Assembly: GCA_035537875.1 (NCBI GenBank)
Contig: DATLLJ010000044.1
Coordinates: 1 to 64,000, forward strand
Source of the DNA: DATLLJ01 sp035537875
GTDB lineage: Bacteria > Acidobacteriota > Vicinamibacteria > Vicinamibacterales > CAVVIG01
Direction: 5' to 3'
Length of the DNA stretch: 64,000 bases
The notes beneath the pieces were generated by a model. It saw only the letters and a list, made by a program, of their open reading frames with translations. It was not told the DNA's origin and ran no database searches. This document shows, piece by piece, positions 54,461 to 62,173 of this stretch (the first letter of the stretch is position 1; every line of letters starts with the position of its first letter). Made by a program: the position numbers and the translations under genes.

Positions 54461-55516
54461 ATGCGACGAAATGTTTTTGTTGTCACTGGTATTGCTGTCC
54501 TCCTCGGCATGACGTTGGCATGCACGAAATCAAGTACGCCTCTGACTCCCACGCAGCCAGGCTCGGGCGGGTCGAGCACCAGCGATGACGGTTCCACGCT
54601 GAAGGCGACAGCCCCCATTCCGCTGTCTCCGATCAACGGTGTCAGGCCATCGACGGGGCCTGCGACGCTCGTGGCCAGTCCCTCGACAACTCCGTTTGCC
54701 TCTGGCGTCCCGTTGACATATCGCTTCCAGATCTTCAACAGCGCAAACGCACTCGTCGATGACAGCCTCGAGGACGCGCCGACGTACGACGTACAGGTCG
54801 AGCTCACCGCTGACCTCAACTACACATGGCAGGCGCGTGCGGAGTCCGGGACCGATGTGGGCCCGTGGTCCACGAGGGCCGCGTTCGTCGCACCCGAAAG
54901 CGCCTTTCTCAACAGCCAGCTCTCCGATCCGCTGACAAACGGCAAGACGGTTGGCCAGCAGCTCGGCGGCACGTTCATCCCCGGGCAGGGCTGGCAGTCG
55001 CTCAGCACCCGCGACGCCATCAACTACGACCTGACAGAGCCGTGCATCGACAACTGCCGGTTGGAGTTCACAGCCACCAACTTCGGCCCGAGGGAAGGCG
55101 AATGCTGTGCCAAGGATTTGAAATGGTTATCGATGGGCAACGCAGCCGACTTCGATAGTTTCGGTGCGTTCCGGGATCACGGGTGGAAGATGCACCTGGT
55201 GCAGCGCGCAGATTTCAACACCGGCATGGAGATCATCTGGCGGAATGGCGAAGCCGGCGATGGTGATGACCCCGGCGATCATCGAATCAAGCTGACCGAG
55301 ACGGGGGTCGTTTTCAACAGCACGACCGTCTACAACTTCGTGCTCGAGTGGACCACTACGGGATACAGGATTTGGGTCAACGGGGAAGAGGTGATGTCCG
55401 ATGGGTGGGGCTACCCATATGCGCCCCCGGTCCATCGGATCTCGCTGGGATGCTACCCCCGAGAGGAATCGTTCATCGGAATTATCTATCGCAACATCAA
55501 GCTCAGGAGACTCTGA
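54461..55516 (+). CDS. Secreted lipoprotein with C-terminal ConA/LamG-like domain
   Basis: A 351-residue protein. The signal peptide ends in lipobox GMTLAC (C19), then a Thr/Pro/Ser/Gly linker. A fibronectin-III-like part (LTYRFQIFNSANALVDDS, LNYTWQARAESGTDVGPWS) is followed by a C-terminal domain of about 200 residues with four cysteines (PCIDNCRLEF, GECCAKDL), FNTGMEIIWRNGE, FVLEWTTTGYRIWVNGEEVM and a final IIYRNIKLRRL. This looks like a concanavalin/LamG-type beta-sandwich, which often binds carbohydrate. GGAG precedes the ATG by 7 bases. A strong hairpin follows the stop. Confidence 0.78.
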   Translation: MRRNVFVVTGIAVLLGMTLACTKSSTPLTPTQPGSGGSSTSDDGSTLKATAPIPLSPINGVRPSTGPATLVASPSTTPFASGVPLTYRFQIFNSANALVDDSLEDAPTYDVQVELTADLNYTWQARAESGTDVGPWSTRAAFVAPESAFLNSQLSDPLTNGKTVGQQLGGTFIPGQGWQSLSTRDAINYDLTEPCIDNCRLEFTATNFGPREGECCAKDLKWLSMGNAADFDSFGAFRDHGWKMHLVQRADFNTGMEIIWRNGEAGDGDDPGDHRIKLTETGVVFNSTTVYNFVLEWTTTGYRIWVNGEEVMSDGWGYPYAPPVHRISLGCYPREESFIGIIYRNIKLRRL

Positions 55517-55521
55517 ATGCA

Positions 55522-55554
55522 GAACAGGGCGCCGGATCGCCCGGCGCCCTGTTC
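55522..55554. terminator. Strong hairpin between convergent genes
   Basis: GAACAGGGCGCCGG (55522-55535) pairs perfectly with CCGGCGCCCTGTTC (55541-55554) over 14 base pairs with a 5-base loop. It lies 6 bases after the lipoprotein stop and 10 bases before the end of the opposite gene, so it can serve both. The plus strand follows with only CACCTTTCC, a weak U-tract. Confidence 0.75.
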
Positions 55555-55563
55555 ACCTTTCCG

Positions 55564-56400
55564 CTACCGGCTGAACGTGACCATGAAGTCGCCGGTATTG
55601 TCCGCGACGACGTCATCGTTGATACCGAGAAACAGCATCCCGCTGGCAGGCATTCGCACCGCGGTTCGATTGCTGATGATGAAGGGCTCGCCGTTGCCCA
55701 CGCGCCCGACCAGGGCCCCACCTAGCGCGGCACCTACCGGCGGGTTGCCAGCTTTCCGTCCGGAGAGCGCGCCGCCGGGCGTCGCGCGATCGGCGGCTTC
55801 AGGCGACCACATCACTTCGCCCGTTGCATTGAAGCGAATGGTTTCACCCCGGCGCACGGCGAAGCCCGTCGGCGTCCACTGCTGGTTGCCCACCACAGTC
55901 ACGGTCCCGCCAGACGTCCCGACCGGGCCCGATCCCGACTCCGACGGGAGCGCGGCCAGAATCGGTCCATAAACGACTCGCGCAGCCGCCGGGTTGATGT
56001 AAATGCGCGCGATGTCGTTCGCCGAGATGTCGTGCCGGCCGCCTTCTCGCCGGTCGAACGTGATGATTGCCCCGTCCGGGCTGAACTTGTAGAGCTTTCC
56101 AAAGATCATCTCGCCCGACCGCGTCACGAAGACATGACGCTCGAGCTCGCTCGGGTTGTTGTCCACCGACGGAACCCGGCTGACCTCGCGAGGCGTCGGG
56201 TCGTTGGGAATGAAAGCGATGACCGCTACGTCGGAGGCCGGGATATCACGCCCGTTCAGCGTGTAATCCGCACCACCCTTGTAGGTCATGTCTCCAACTA
56301 CCCGATCTCCGTTCCGCATGAGGAACGTGACGGGAACGGCCGAAGCCGCGCTGACGGCACTCCCGAAGAGGATGGTCGTTATGAGCAATCGCCGGAACAT
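55564..56400 (-). CDS. Secreted protein with C-terminal PA-IL (LecA)-like lectin domain
   Basis: A 278-residue exported protein with signal peptide (LLITTILFGSAVSAASA). The N-terminal part (RNGDRVVGDMTYKG, GEMIFGKLYKFSPDG) reads as two short beta domains. Residues about 160-278 match the galactophilic lectin PA-IL fold: VVGNQQWTPTGFAVRRGETIRFNATGEVMW in part, then GALVGRVGNGEPFIISN and LFLGINDDVVADNTGDFMVTF, the calcium-binding turn being close to that of PA-IL but with a shorter loop. It may bind galactose-type glycans outside the cell. AGCGAGGTGACCG precedes the ATG. It stands alone. Confidence 0.8.
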   Translation of the reverse strand: MFRRLLITTILFGSAVSAASAVPVTFLMRNGDRVVGDMTYKGGADYTLNGRDIPASDVAVIAFIPNDPTPREVSRVPSVDNNPSELERHVFVTRSGEMIFGKLYKFSPDGAIITFDRREGGRHDISANDIARIYINPAAARVVYGPILAALPSESGSGPVGTSGGTVTVVGNQQWTPTGFAVRRGETIRFNATGEVMWSPEAADRATPGGALSGRKAGNPPVGAALGGALVGRVGNGEPFIISNRTAVRMPASGMLFLGINDDVVADNTGDFMVTFSR

Positions 56401-56549
56401 CGGTCACCTCGCTTCCAACTCGTCTGATTACCGCTGAAGCCTGAAGGAGCAAGAGCTGCGCCAATCGGCAGGATCTCGGGGCTACTTAGGGTGTTACCCA
56501 GAAGATGCCATGACAGAGTCACTTAGATGCGACGCCAGGCGGCTCAGCT

Positions 56550-58511
56550 TCAGGGGGCCGGCGCTGACGGCACAGCATACAGCCCGGCGCCCGGAAACTG
56601 CATCACCAGCTGCAGCCGACCCAGGACAGTCGGATGCACACGATCGTCGTCTCGGACGATGACGTGGGTGACTTGATATCGGCTCAGTGTGTCGTACGCG
56701 ACACGGGGATCCCCGTCAGCAGATGAGAAGAACCGATTCACGTCCCGAAGCCGGTCCTGTCCTCCCACGGCGGAGTACGTGACGTCCCACCCGAGCACGA
56801 TCCGTCGCTCCGCCAGAATCGTCGTCAGCGACGGCGACAGCGGGCGGCCGTGCAGGACAACGGTCGTTTCGGGATCGGTCTTGTTGCGCAGATACTCGGC
56901 AATCCTGATTTCCGATGCGCTCAAATCGACGCGCGCGGCCCGATCGCGGTCAGTCCACCGGCGGTGAAGGTAGTAGGTGGATGACGGGAGTGTCAGGGCC
57001 ACGGCCAATGCGACGGCAAGACCGCCGAGTCGTGGATGCGTCCGGGCGAACTCGATCAGCGCCACCGCCGCGAAGATCCACATGATGTAGAGCCCTGTCA
57101 CGTAGAAGTTCAAGGTGTCGACGTAAGGATCGGTCGCGAGCCCGAGCGGGATCATGATGCCCGCGACCACAGTCCATCCGAGGAGACTCCAGGCCGCAGT
57201 ATTGTCGCTATCGACGACAGGCCGACGCCTGATGGCCCGCCAGACGCCCGGCGCTCCCAGCAATCGGACGCCGGCTCCGATCGCAAAAAAGAATCCTGTG
57301 GCGAGCAGCAGGAAAAGCGCCGTTCGCAGCGATGGCCACGGCGCAACCGACGCCGCCCGTGTGAACGCGTCGGTCAGACCGGTCTTGATCAGCATCCGGT
57401 TCACCAGCGGCAGGAACTCGAGGACCAGGCGCGTCCGACGGTCCTCGGGCGCCATCGTGAAGGCCGCGTAAAGAAACGGCGTCGTGAAGATCACACCCAA
57501 TGTTGCGGTCGCGACGAAGTGCCACTGGGCCACGCGGTCCCTGCCGGCGAAGAGCGTCGCGGCGGCCATGGCCGCCATGAGCACGACGTAAGTGAACGGC
57601 CGGAACTCGAACAGGAGCGCGATCAGGAAAGCCCCGAGGACGATCCACCCCTGATGGCGTGTTTGTAGACCGCGCACGATGGTGTACAGCACCGTGAAGA
57701 ACAGAGGCAGCGTGAATCCCCACGTGTTGAAATGGAGAATCTGCATCGTCGGTGACAGGAAATTCGTCGGCCACAGAACGTAATCCCAGGCCCCGGAGTT
57801 CTGGACCTGCGGGGCCAGCCAGACCACCAGATACGACAGATCACTCCCGACGAGCACGAGCGTGACCGACAGCGCGGCGACGGCCCTTGAAGCCAGCGCC
57901 CGCACGAGAACGAATCCGGTCATCGCGCTGAGCACGAGAAACGTGGGCCACACGAAGCCGAAGTACATGGGAAGCAGCGGGACGTTCGCGAACCGATGAA
58001 TCATGGCGAACACGAGATGGGGGTAGTACGCGGCGTTCAGCTTGTGGCCGGCATAATAAGAGGCCATCGGCGGAACGGTGTGCGACGCCTCCGACGCTTC
58101 GGCCGCGTACCACGTCATATCCGCCGTGTCGTACTCGCCGTAGAGCACGATGCCGGCCGGTGTCGTCTCGAGCCTGTTGGCAAAGACGATCGCGCCGAGG
58201 GCCGCGGCCAGGATTCCGACGGCTGCGCACGCAGCGACGTCACCCCAGTCGGTCCGGGCGGCGTCCGGCGCCCGGCCGCGTGCCATCCAGAGGCCGGCAG
58301 CGCCGAGCGCTACGGCTAGAAACGGAAAGACCGGTACCAGGTTCAGCCGGCCGAGCAGATTGATCAGCGTGGGTGTCAGGGCGATGCCGGCGCCGAGGGC
58401 GATGACGAAGCGCCGCAGCGGATCGAGGTCGCGTGTCAGTCGTCCTGTGATTGCGATCCCAGGCCCGAAGGTGAACACGAGCCACGCAAGCAGGAAGACG
58501 ACCAGCTGCAT
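56550..58511 (-). CDS. Large integral membrane protein, GT-C-like
   Basis: A 653-residue protein with at least twelve hydrophobic helices and a soluble C-terminal domain from about 545 (EYLRNKTDPETTVVLHGRPL, VTHVIVRDDDRVHPTVLG). The loop after the early spans reads GIVLYGEYDTADMTWYAAEASEAS, with acidic residues suited to a GT-C active site, and HFNTWGFTLPLFFT is a later feature. It is in the same style as the membrane proteins at 44960, 47432 and 49048. The promoter is strong: CTGACG, 17 bases, TATAAT (58524-58529), with the ATG only 12 bases after the -10. Confidence 0.75.
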   Translation of the reverse strand: MQLVVFLLAWLVFTFGPGIAITGRLTRDLDPLRRFVIALGAGIALTPTLINLLGRLNLVPVFPFLAVALGAAGLWMARGRAPDAARTDWGDVAACAAVGILAAALGAIVFANRLETTPAGIVLYGEYDTADMTWYAAEASEASHTVPPMASYYAGHKLNAAYYPHLVFAMIHRFANVPLLPMYFGFVWPTFLVLSAMTGFVLVRALASRAVAALSVTLVLVGSDLSYLVVWLAPQVQNSGAWDYVLWPTNFLSPTMQILHFNTWGFTLPLFFTVLYTIVRGLQTRHQGWIVLGAFLIALLFEFRPFTYVVLMAAMAAATLFAGRDRVAQWHFVATATLGVIFTTPFLYAAFTMAPEDRRTRLVLEFLPLVNRMLIKTGLTDAFTRAASVAPWPSLRTALFLLLATGFFFAIGAGVRLLGAPGVWRAIRRRPVVDSDNTAAWSLLGWTVVAGIMIPLGLATDPYVDTLNFYVTGLYIMWIFAAVALIEFARTHPRLGGLAVALAVALTLPSSTYYLHRRWTDRDRAARVDLSASEIRIAEYLRNKTDPETTVVLHGRPLSPSLTTILAERRIVLGWDVTYSAVGGQDRLRDVNRFFSSADGDPRVAYDTLSRYQVTHVIVRDDDRVHPTVLGRLQLVMQFPGAGLYAVPSAPAP

Positions 58512-58523
58512 TTATTTGATGGC

Positions 58524-58552
58524 ATTATATGTTACGCCTGTGCCCGCGTCAG
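58524..58552. promoter_or_regulatory. Divergent promoter pair sharing one -10 sequence
   Basis: The minus strand has TATAAT (58529-58524) with -35 CTGACG (58552-58547), spacer 17. The plus strand has TTATAT (58525-58530) 9 bases before GTG 58540. The two -10 boxes overlap by five bases, so polymerase can bind in only one direction at a time. Both mRNAs would have leaders of 0 to 6 bases. Confidence 0.5.
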
Positions 58553-59286
58553 TCTCGATCGAGTTCGGCAACCTCGACGCCAACCTGCGTTTCCTTCAAG
58601 ACACCGGCCTTGTCCGGCCGAGCCTCCGCGCGCTCGAGATCGGGTGTGGTGGCGGCTCGCTGCTCCATGAGCTCAAGACCTCCGGGCTCGATATCATCGG
58701 GGTCGAAACGAGCCCCGAGCGCATCGAAGAAAGCCATCGCGCGTACGGACCGCTGCCGATTCAGCACATCTCGGGCTCGTCACTCCCCTTCCCCGATGAG
58801 TGCTTCGATATGGTCTTGAGCTTCGATGTGTTCGAGCACATTCCCGATTCCGACGCGCATCTGGCAGAAGTGCGTCGGGTGCTAAAGCCGGGCGGCTGGT
58901 ACCTGCTCCAGACGCCCAACAAGTGGACGAACGCCATCTTCGAAACGATCCGCTGGCGCAGCTTCTCGAAGTGGAAAGTCGATCATTGTTCGCTGCACAG
59001 CCACACGCAGCTTCGGGACCGTCTGGCTCGTCACGGGTTCGACGTCGTGTTCGACGATGTGAAGGTCGTGACGCCGTTTTTCCGGCAGAAGGTTCGCCGC
59101 TACCTCGGCCCCGCCGGATCGTTTCTCTTGACGATCGTCAACCCCGACCGGTTGCCGCTGCCGCTCCGCACCAACTTCTACGTGCGTGCGCAAAAGCTCA
59201 GCCCGAGTGGCGGCTTACCGAGAACCGACCAGGGACCAGGTACGGACCAGGAACCAGGAACCAAGGACCAGGAACTGGTACAATAG
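58540..59286 (+). CDS. Class I SAM-dependent methyltransferase
   Basis: A 248-residue methyltransferase. ALEIGCGGGSLLHELKTSGL is SAM motif I, IIGVETSPERIEESHRAYG motif II, and DECFDMVLSFDVFEHIPDSDAHLAEVRRVLKPGG, in part, gives the post-motif and motif III. The GTG start is chosen because the -10 TTATAT is 9 bases upstream; an ATG at 58519 lies before that -10. The last 24 or so residues (GLPRTDQGPGTDQEPG and so on) are encoded by the word-repeat array at 59221-59284 and probably do not belong to the fold. It begins the plus-strand glycan operon continuing into radical SAM and flippase-like genes. Confidence 0.87.
   Translation: MPASVSIEFGNLDANLRFLQDTGLVRPSLRALEIGCGGGSLLHELKTSGLDIIGVETSPERIEESHRAYGPLPIQHISGSSLPFPDECFDMVLSFDVFEHIPDSDAHLAEVRRVLKPGGWYLLQTPNKWTNAIFETIRWRSFSKWKVDHCSLHSHTQLRDRLARHGFDVVFDDVKVVTPFFRQKVRRYLGPAGSFLLTIVNPDRLPLPLRTNFYVRAQKLSPSGGLPRTDQGPGTDQEPGTKDQELVQ
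59221..59284 (+). repeat. Word-repeat array at the methyltransferase-radical SAM junction
   Basis: The words GGACCAGG and GAACCAGG repeat at least six times with small variations. The array encodes the C-terminal tail of the methyltransferase and ends in CTGGTACAATAG, which contains both its TAG stop (59284-59286) and a TACAAT -10-like box (59279-59284) 12 bases before the next ATG. Confidence 0.75.
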
Positions 59287-59296
59287 CCCCTAACCC

Positions 59297-60451
59297 ATGT
59301 CGAAAGACGGATTTACGCTGCGGTATCTGGCGCGGACAGCCGCGGGCGTACCACGCGATCTCGCGAACACCCTGGTGCTGTCCAGGCTGAAGGCCATCCG
59401 TCCCACCGTCCTTATCTACAACTGCACCTGGGTCTGCGACGCCCGCTGCGAGATGTGCAGCAACTGGAAGCACGGCGACCGCAAAGCGGACATGACGCTG
59501 CCCCAGCTCGAGCAAGCGATGGCCGATCCGCTCTGGCATGCCGTGGAAAACCTGAACATCTCCGGCGGTGAGCCGACAACGCGGAACGACTTGCCGGAGA
59601 TGGTCGAGCTTTTCCACCGCCACCTGCCCCGCATGCGCAAGCTGGGCATCAATACCACGGGGCTGACCCCGCACCGCGCCATCCCGATGCTGACGCGCAT
59701 CGTCGAGTTTTGCGTCGAGCACGATCTGCTCATCAGCATCCGCGTGTCGCTAGACGGGATTGGCGACATTCACGATCAGGTCCGGCACGTCACCAACGGG
59801 TTCGACAAGGCGTGCGCGACGATTGACGCGATGCAGGCGTTATCAGATCGGCACCCGAACTTCCAGTTCGGGCTGGCGTCCACGATCTTCGCCAGAAACC
59901 TCGAGGATGCGCGCAACATCCTCACGTGGGCGCGGACGAGAAAGCTCGACATCGTGTTCAACATGCTGCGCTTCACGGATGCGATGCTGAACAACAAGGA
60001 GCTCGAACCGGAGATCGGTTTCCACGAGCGCGAGGAAGCGTTCATGCGGGAGTTCTTTCTCGAGCGCGTGCAGGAAGAATCGGTGCTGAGCGGCCAGGCG
60101 TTTCTCTATCTGCATTACGCGGAGATGATCGCCAACGGGTATCACCGCACCATGCCGTGTCCGTTCCAGACGCAGGGGCTGCTGCTCAACCCCTATGGGG
60201 ACCTGTACTTCTGCGAGAACTCGCAGTCGATCGGCAACGTGCTGACGACGCCGGCCGGTGAGCTGTACTTCAAGGCCGAAAGCCTCGCGCACCGCCAGGA
60301 TGTCGTCAACAGGATTTGTCCCACCTGCCTGAGCCCGTGTCAGGTGAACGTCGGTGCGATGAAGCAGGTCGTGCCATACGCGAAGTTCCTGATGCGCGCC
60401 TATCAAGTGAAGCACGATTCAGCACGGCCGCTTCCCAGCCCGCAGCCTTGA
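59297..60451 (+). CDS. Radical SAM protein with SPASM-like C-terminal cysteines
   Basis: A 384-residue protein. The radical SAM cluster motif CDARCEMC (C47, C51, C54) is followed by LNISGGEPTTRNDL and IRVSLDGIGDIHDQVRHV, the usual barrel elements. The C-terminal region has CPFQTQGLLLNPYGDLYFCENS, then ICPTCLSPCQVNVG, matching SPASM-type auxiliary Fe-S cysteines. Relatives act on peptides, sugars or lipids; in this setting a glycan or lipid substrate is plausible but unproven. A TACAAT box in the preceding repeat lies 12 bases before the ATG. The following gene overlaps or abuts it. Confidence 0.9.
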   Translation: MSKDGFTLRYLARTAAGVPRDLANTLVLSRLKAIRPTVLIYNCTWVCDARCEMCSNWKHGDRKADMTLPQLEQAMADPLWHAVENLNISGGEPTTRNDLPEMVELFHRHLPRMRKLGINTTGLTPHRAIPMLTRIVEFCVEHDLLISIRVSLDGIGDIHDQVRHVTNGFDKACATIDAMQALSDRHPNFQFGLASTIFARNLEDARNILTWARTRKLDIVFNMLRFTDAMLNNKELEPEIGFHEREEAFMREFFLERVQEESVLSGQAFLYLHYAEMIANGYHRTMPCPFQTQGLLLNPYGDLYFCENSQSIGNVLTTPAGELYFKAESLAHRQDVVNRICPTCLSPCQVNVGAMKQVVPYAKFLMRAYQVKHDSARPLPSPQP

Positions 60452-60516
60452 CCGCCCCGGTAGCCGCGCCCGCGCCGTCCCGCGCCGTGCGCGAGGCTGT
60501 GCCGACGGGGCCGAGA

Positions 60517-61473
60517 ATGCAGAAGACCCTTCCCCGCATCGTACGCGTCGCTGTGGCCGCCGGCCTGACCGGCTACATGTTGTGGCTGAGCCGGCCTCGT
60601 GAGGTGTACGCAGTGGCGGCTGGCGCTGATTGGCGCCTTGTCGGCGTCGCTGTCGTGCTCGTGCTCGTCGATCGCGTGCTGATGGCCTATCGCTGGGTGG
60701 TCCTGCTGTACACGGCTGACGCGACTTCCCGGCCCCCTCTGACTGCCGTTCTCAGGATTTTCTTCATCAGTACGTTTGTCGGCACCTTTCTGCCAAGCGT
60801 CGGCGGCGACGCGCTGCGCGCGTACAGCATCACCAAATTCCAGGTGCGCGGCGGCGACGCCGTCGCCTCGGTGTTCATGGATCGGATGCTCGGTGTCGCG
60901 TCCATTCTGGTGATGGCGCTGGGCGGTCTGCTGCTCGCGCGGAATCTCGCGCGCGACGGGGTGATTCTCGTGTCGTTGGCGGCGGCGGGCGCGGCCTGCG
61001 TCGTCACCCTGGTCCTGGTTTTCAGCCAACGAGCCGTTGATGCCGCCCGGAAATTGCTCGCGCGATGGCCTGACTCCGTCAGCCAGGCCGGCGACCGTCT
61101 GCTCGCCGCGATCCGGCGCTACTCGGCCCATCACCGGCAGCTCGTCAATGTGCTCCTGTGTTCGGTCGCGGTGCAGACGTTACGGATCTTTCAGGCGTAT
61201 TTCCTGGGCCGCAGTCTGGGGATCGAGGCTTCGATGAGCACATACTTCGCCGTGCTGCCCCTGATTCTCCTCGTCATGCTGCTGCCGGTCACGATCAGCG
61301 GCCTGGGAACCGGCCAGGCGGCGTTCCTCTGGTTCTTCGCGCGATTCGGCGTACTGCCGGCGCCCGCTTTTGCGCTATCGGTCCTCTTCATTGGCCTGGC
61401 GGTCGTGGGGAATCTACCGGGTGGAGTCCTCTATGCGCTGGGCGCGGAGGATCGAGGCGCGGGTCGCATATGA
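60517..61473 (+). CDS. LPG-synthase-TM family (flippase-like) integral membrane protein
   Basis: A 318-residue membrane protein with about seven hydrophobic segments. ISTFVGTFLPSVGGDALRAYSI and AVASVFMDRMLGVASILVMAL are the family hallmarks, with LPLILLVMLLPVTISGLGTGQAAF near the C terminus. It is a paralogue in style of 43811-44767. The ATG at 60517 follows GGGGCCGAG; the frame is open to 60316 and a TTG at 60448 would overlap the radical SAM stop as TTGA, so a longer start is possible. The stop overlaps the GT2 start as ATGA. It probably moves or modifies a lipid-linked glycan precursor. Confidence 0.85.
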   Translation: MQKTLPRIVRVAVAAGLTGYMLWLSRPREVYAVAAGADWRLVGVAVVLVLVDRVLMAYRWVVLLYTADATSRPPLTAVLRIFFISTFVGTFLPSVGGDALRAYSITKFQVRGGDAVASVFMDRMLGVASILVMALGGLLLARNLARDGVILVSLAAAGAACVVTLVLVFSQRAVDAARKLLARWPDSVSQAGDRLLAAIRRYSAHHRQLVNVLLCSVAVQTLRIFQAYFLGRSLGIEASMSTYFAVLPLILLVMLLPVTISGLGTGQAAFLWFFARFGVLPAPAFALSVLFIGLAVVGNLPGGVLYALGAEDRGAGRI

Positions 61474-62171
61474 CGTCGCTTTCGATTATCATTCCGGCCT
61501 ACAATGAGTCGGAAAACATCATCGCCACGCTCGAAAACGTCACGCGGGCGCTCGAATCGCTGCCCGTCCGGCACGAGATCCTGGTGATCGATGACGGCAG
61601 CTCGGACACCACAGCGGCCCTGGTCACGGCTAATCTGAACCGGTTTCCCGCCGTCAGGCTTCTGGTCAACGAACGCAATATGGGATTCGGCTGGTCGTAC
61701 CGCCGCGGTGTTGACGCGGCCTCGCTTGATCACATCGTCATGGTGCACGGCGACAACGCCTGGGGGCACCGAACACTCCGTGAGTTCTTCAGCCGGGTCG
61801 GTGACGCCGACGTCATCGTGGGCTACACCCGCGACATGTGGCGCTCGCGGACGGTGGCGCGGACGCTCATCTCCAAGGCCTACACTCTTGTCGTTAACCT
61901 CATCACCCGGCGTCGTCTGCGGTACTACAACGGGCTGCAGATTCACCCCTCGGCCGTGCTCAAGAGCCTTAAGATCCAGTCGACCGGCTACGGCTTTCAG
62001 TCGGAAGTGCTCGTGAAAAGCCTGCGACGCGCTCGGACCGTGATCGAAGTGCCGATGGACCTGATCGAGCGTGAAAAGGGCGAAAGCAAAGCTTTCCGCC
62101 TCAAGAACGTGGTCGATGTGCTGCGGACCCTCAGGGTCCTGTGTGCCGTCGAGCTTGGCCGGGATCGATAG
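61470..62171 (+). CDS. GT2-family glycosyltransferase (dolichyl-phosphate-mannose-synthase-like)
   Basis: A 233-residue GT-A enzyme. It begins TSLSIIIPAYNESENIIAT and has LVIDDGSSDTTA, VHGDNAWG (DxD-like) and VIEVPMDLIEREKGESKAF. The layout resembles polyprenyl-phosphate glycosyltransferases without C-terminal membrane spans. It may charge polyprenyl phosphate with a sugar used by the GT-C-like membrane proteins nearby. The ATG overlaps the previous stop as ATGA, and the next gene starts 3 bases after its stop, so the whole block is one operon. Confidence 0.9.
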   Translation: MTSLSIIIPAYNESENIIATLENVTRALESLPVRHEILVIDDGSSDTTAALVTANLNRFPAVRLLVNERNMGFGWSYRRGVDAASLDHIVMVHGDNAWGHRTLREFFSRVGDADVIVGYTRDMWRSRTVARTLISKAYTLVVNLITRRRLRYYNGLQIHPSAVLKSLKIQSTGYGFQSEVLVKSLRRARTVIEVPMDLIEREKGESKAFRLKNVVDVLRTLRVLCAVELGRDR

Positions 62172-62173
62172 CG

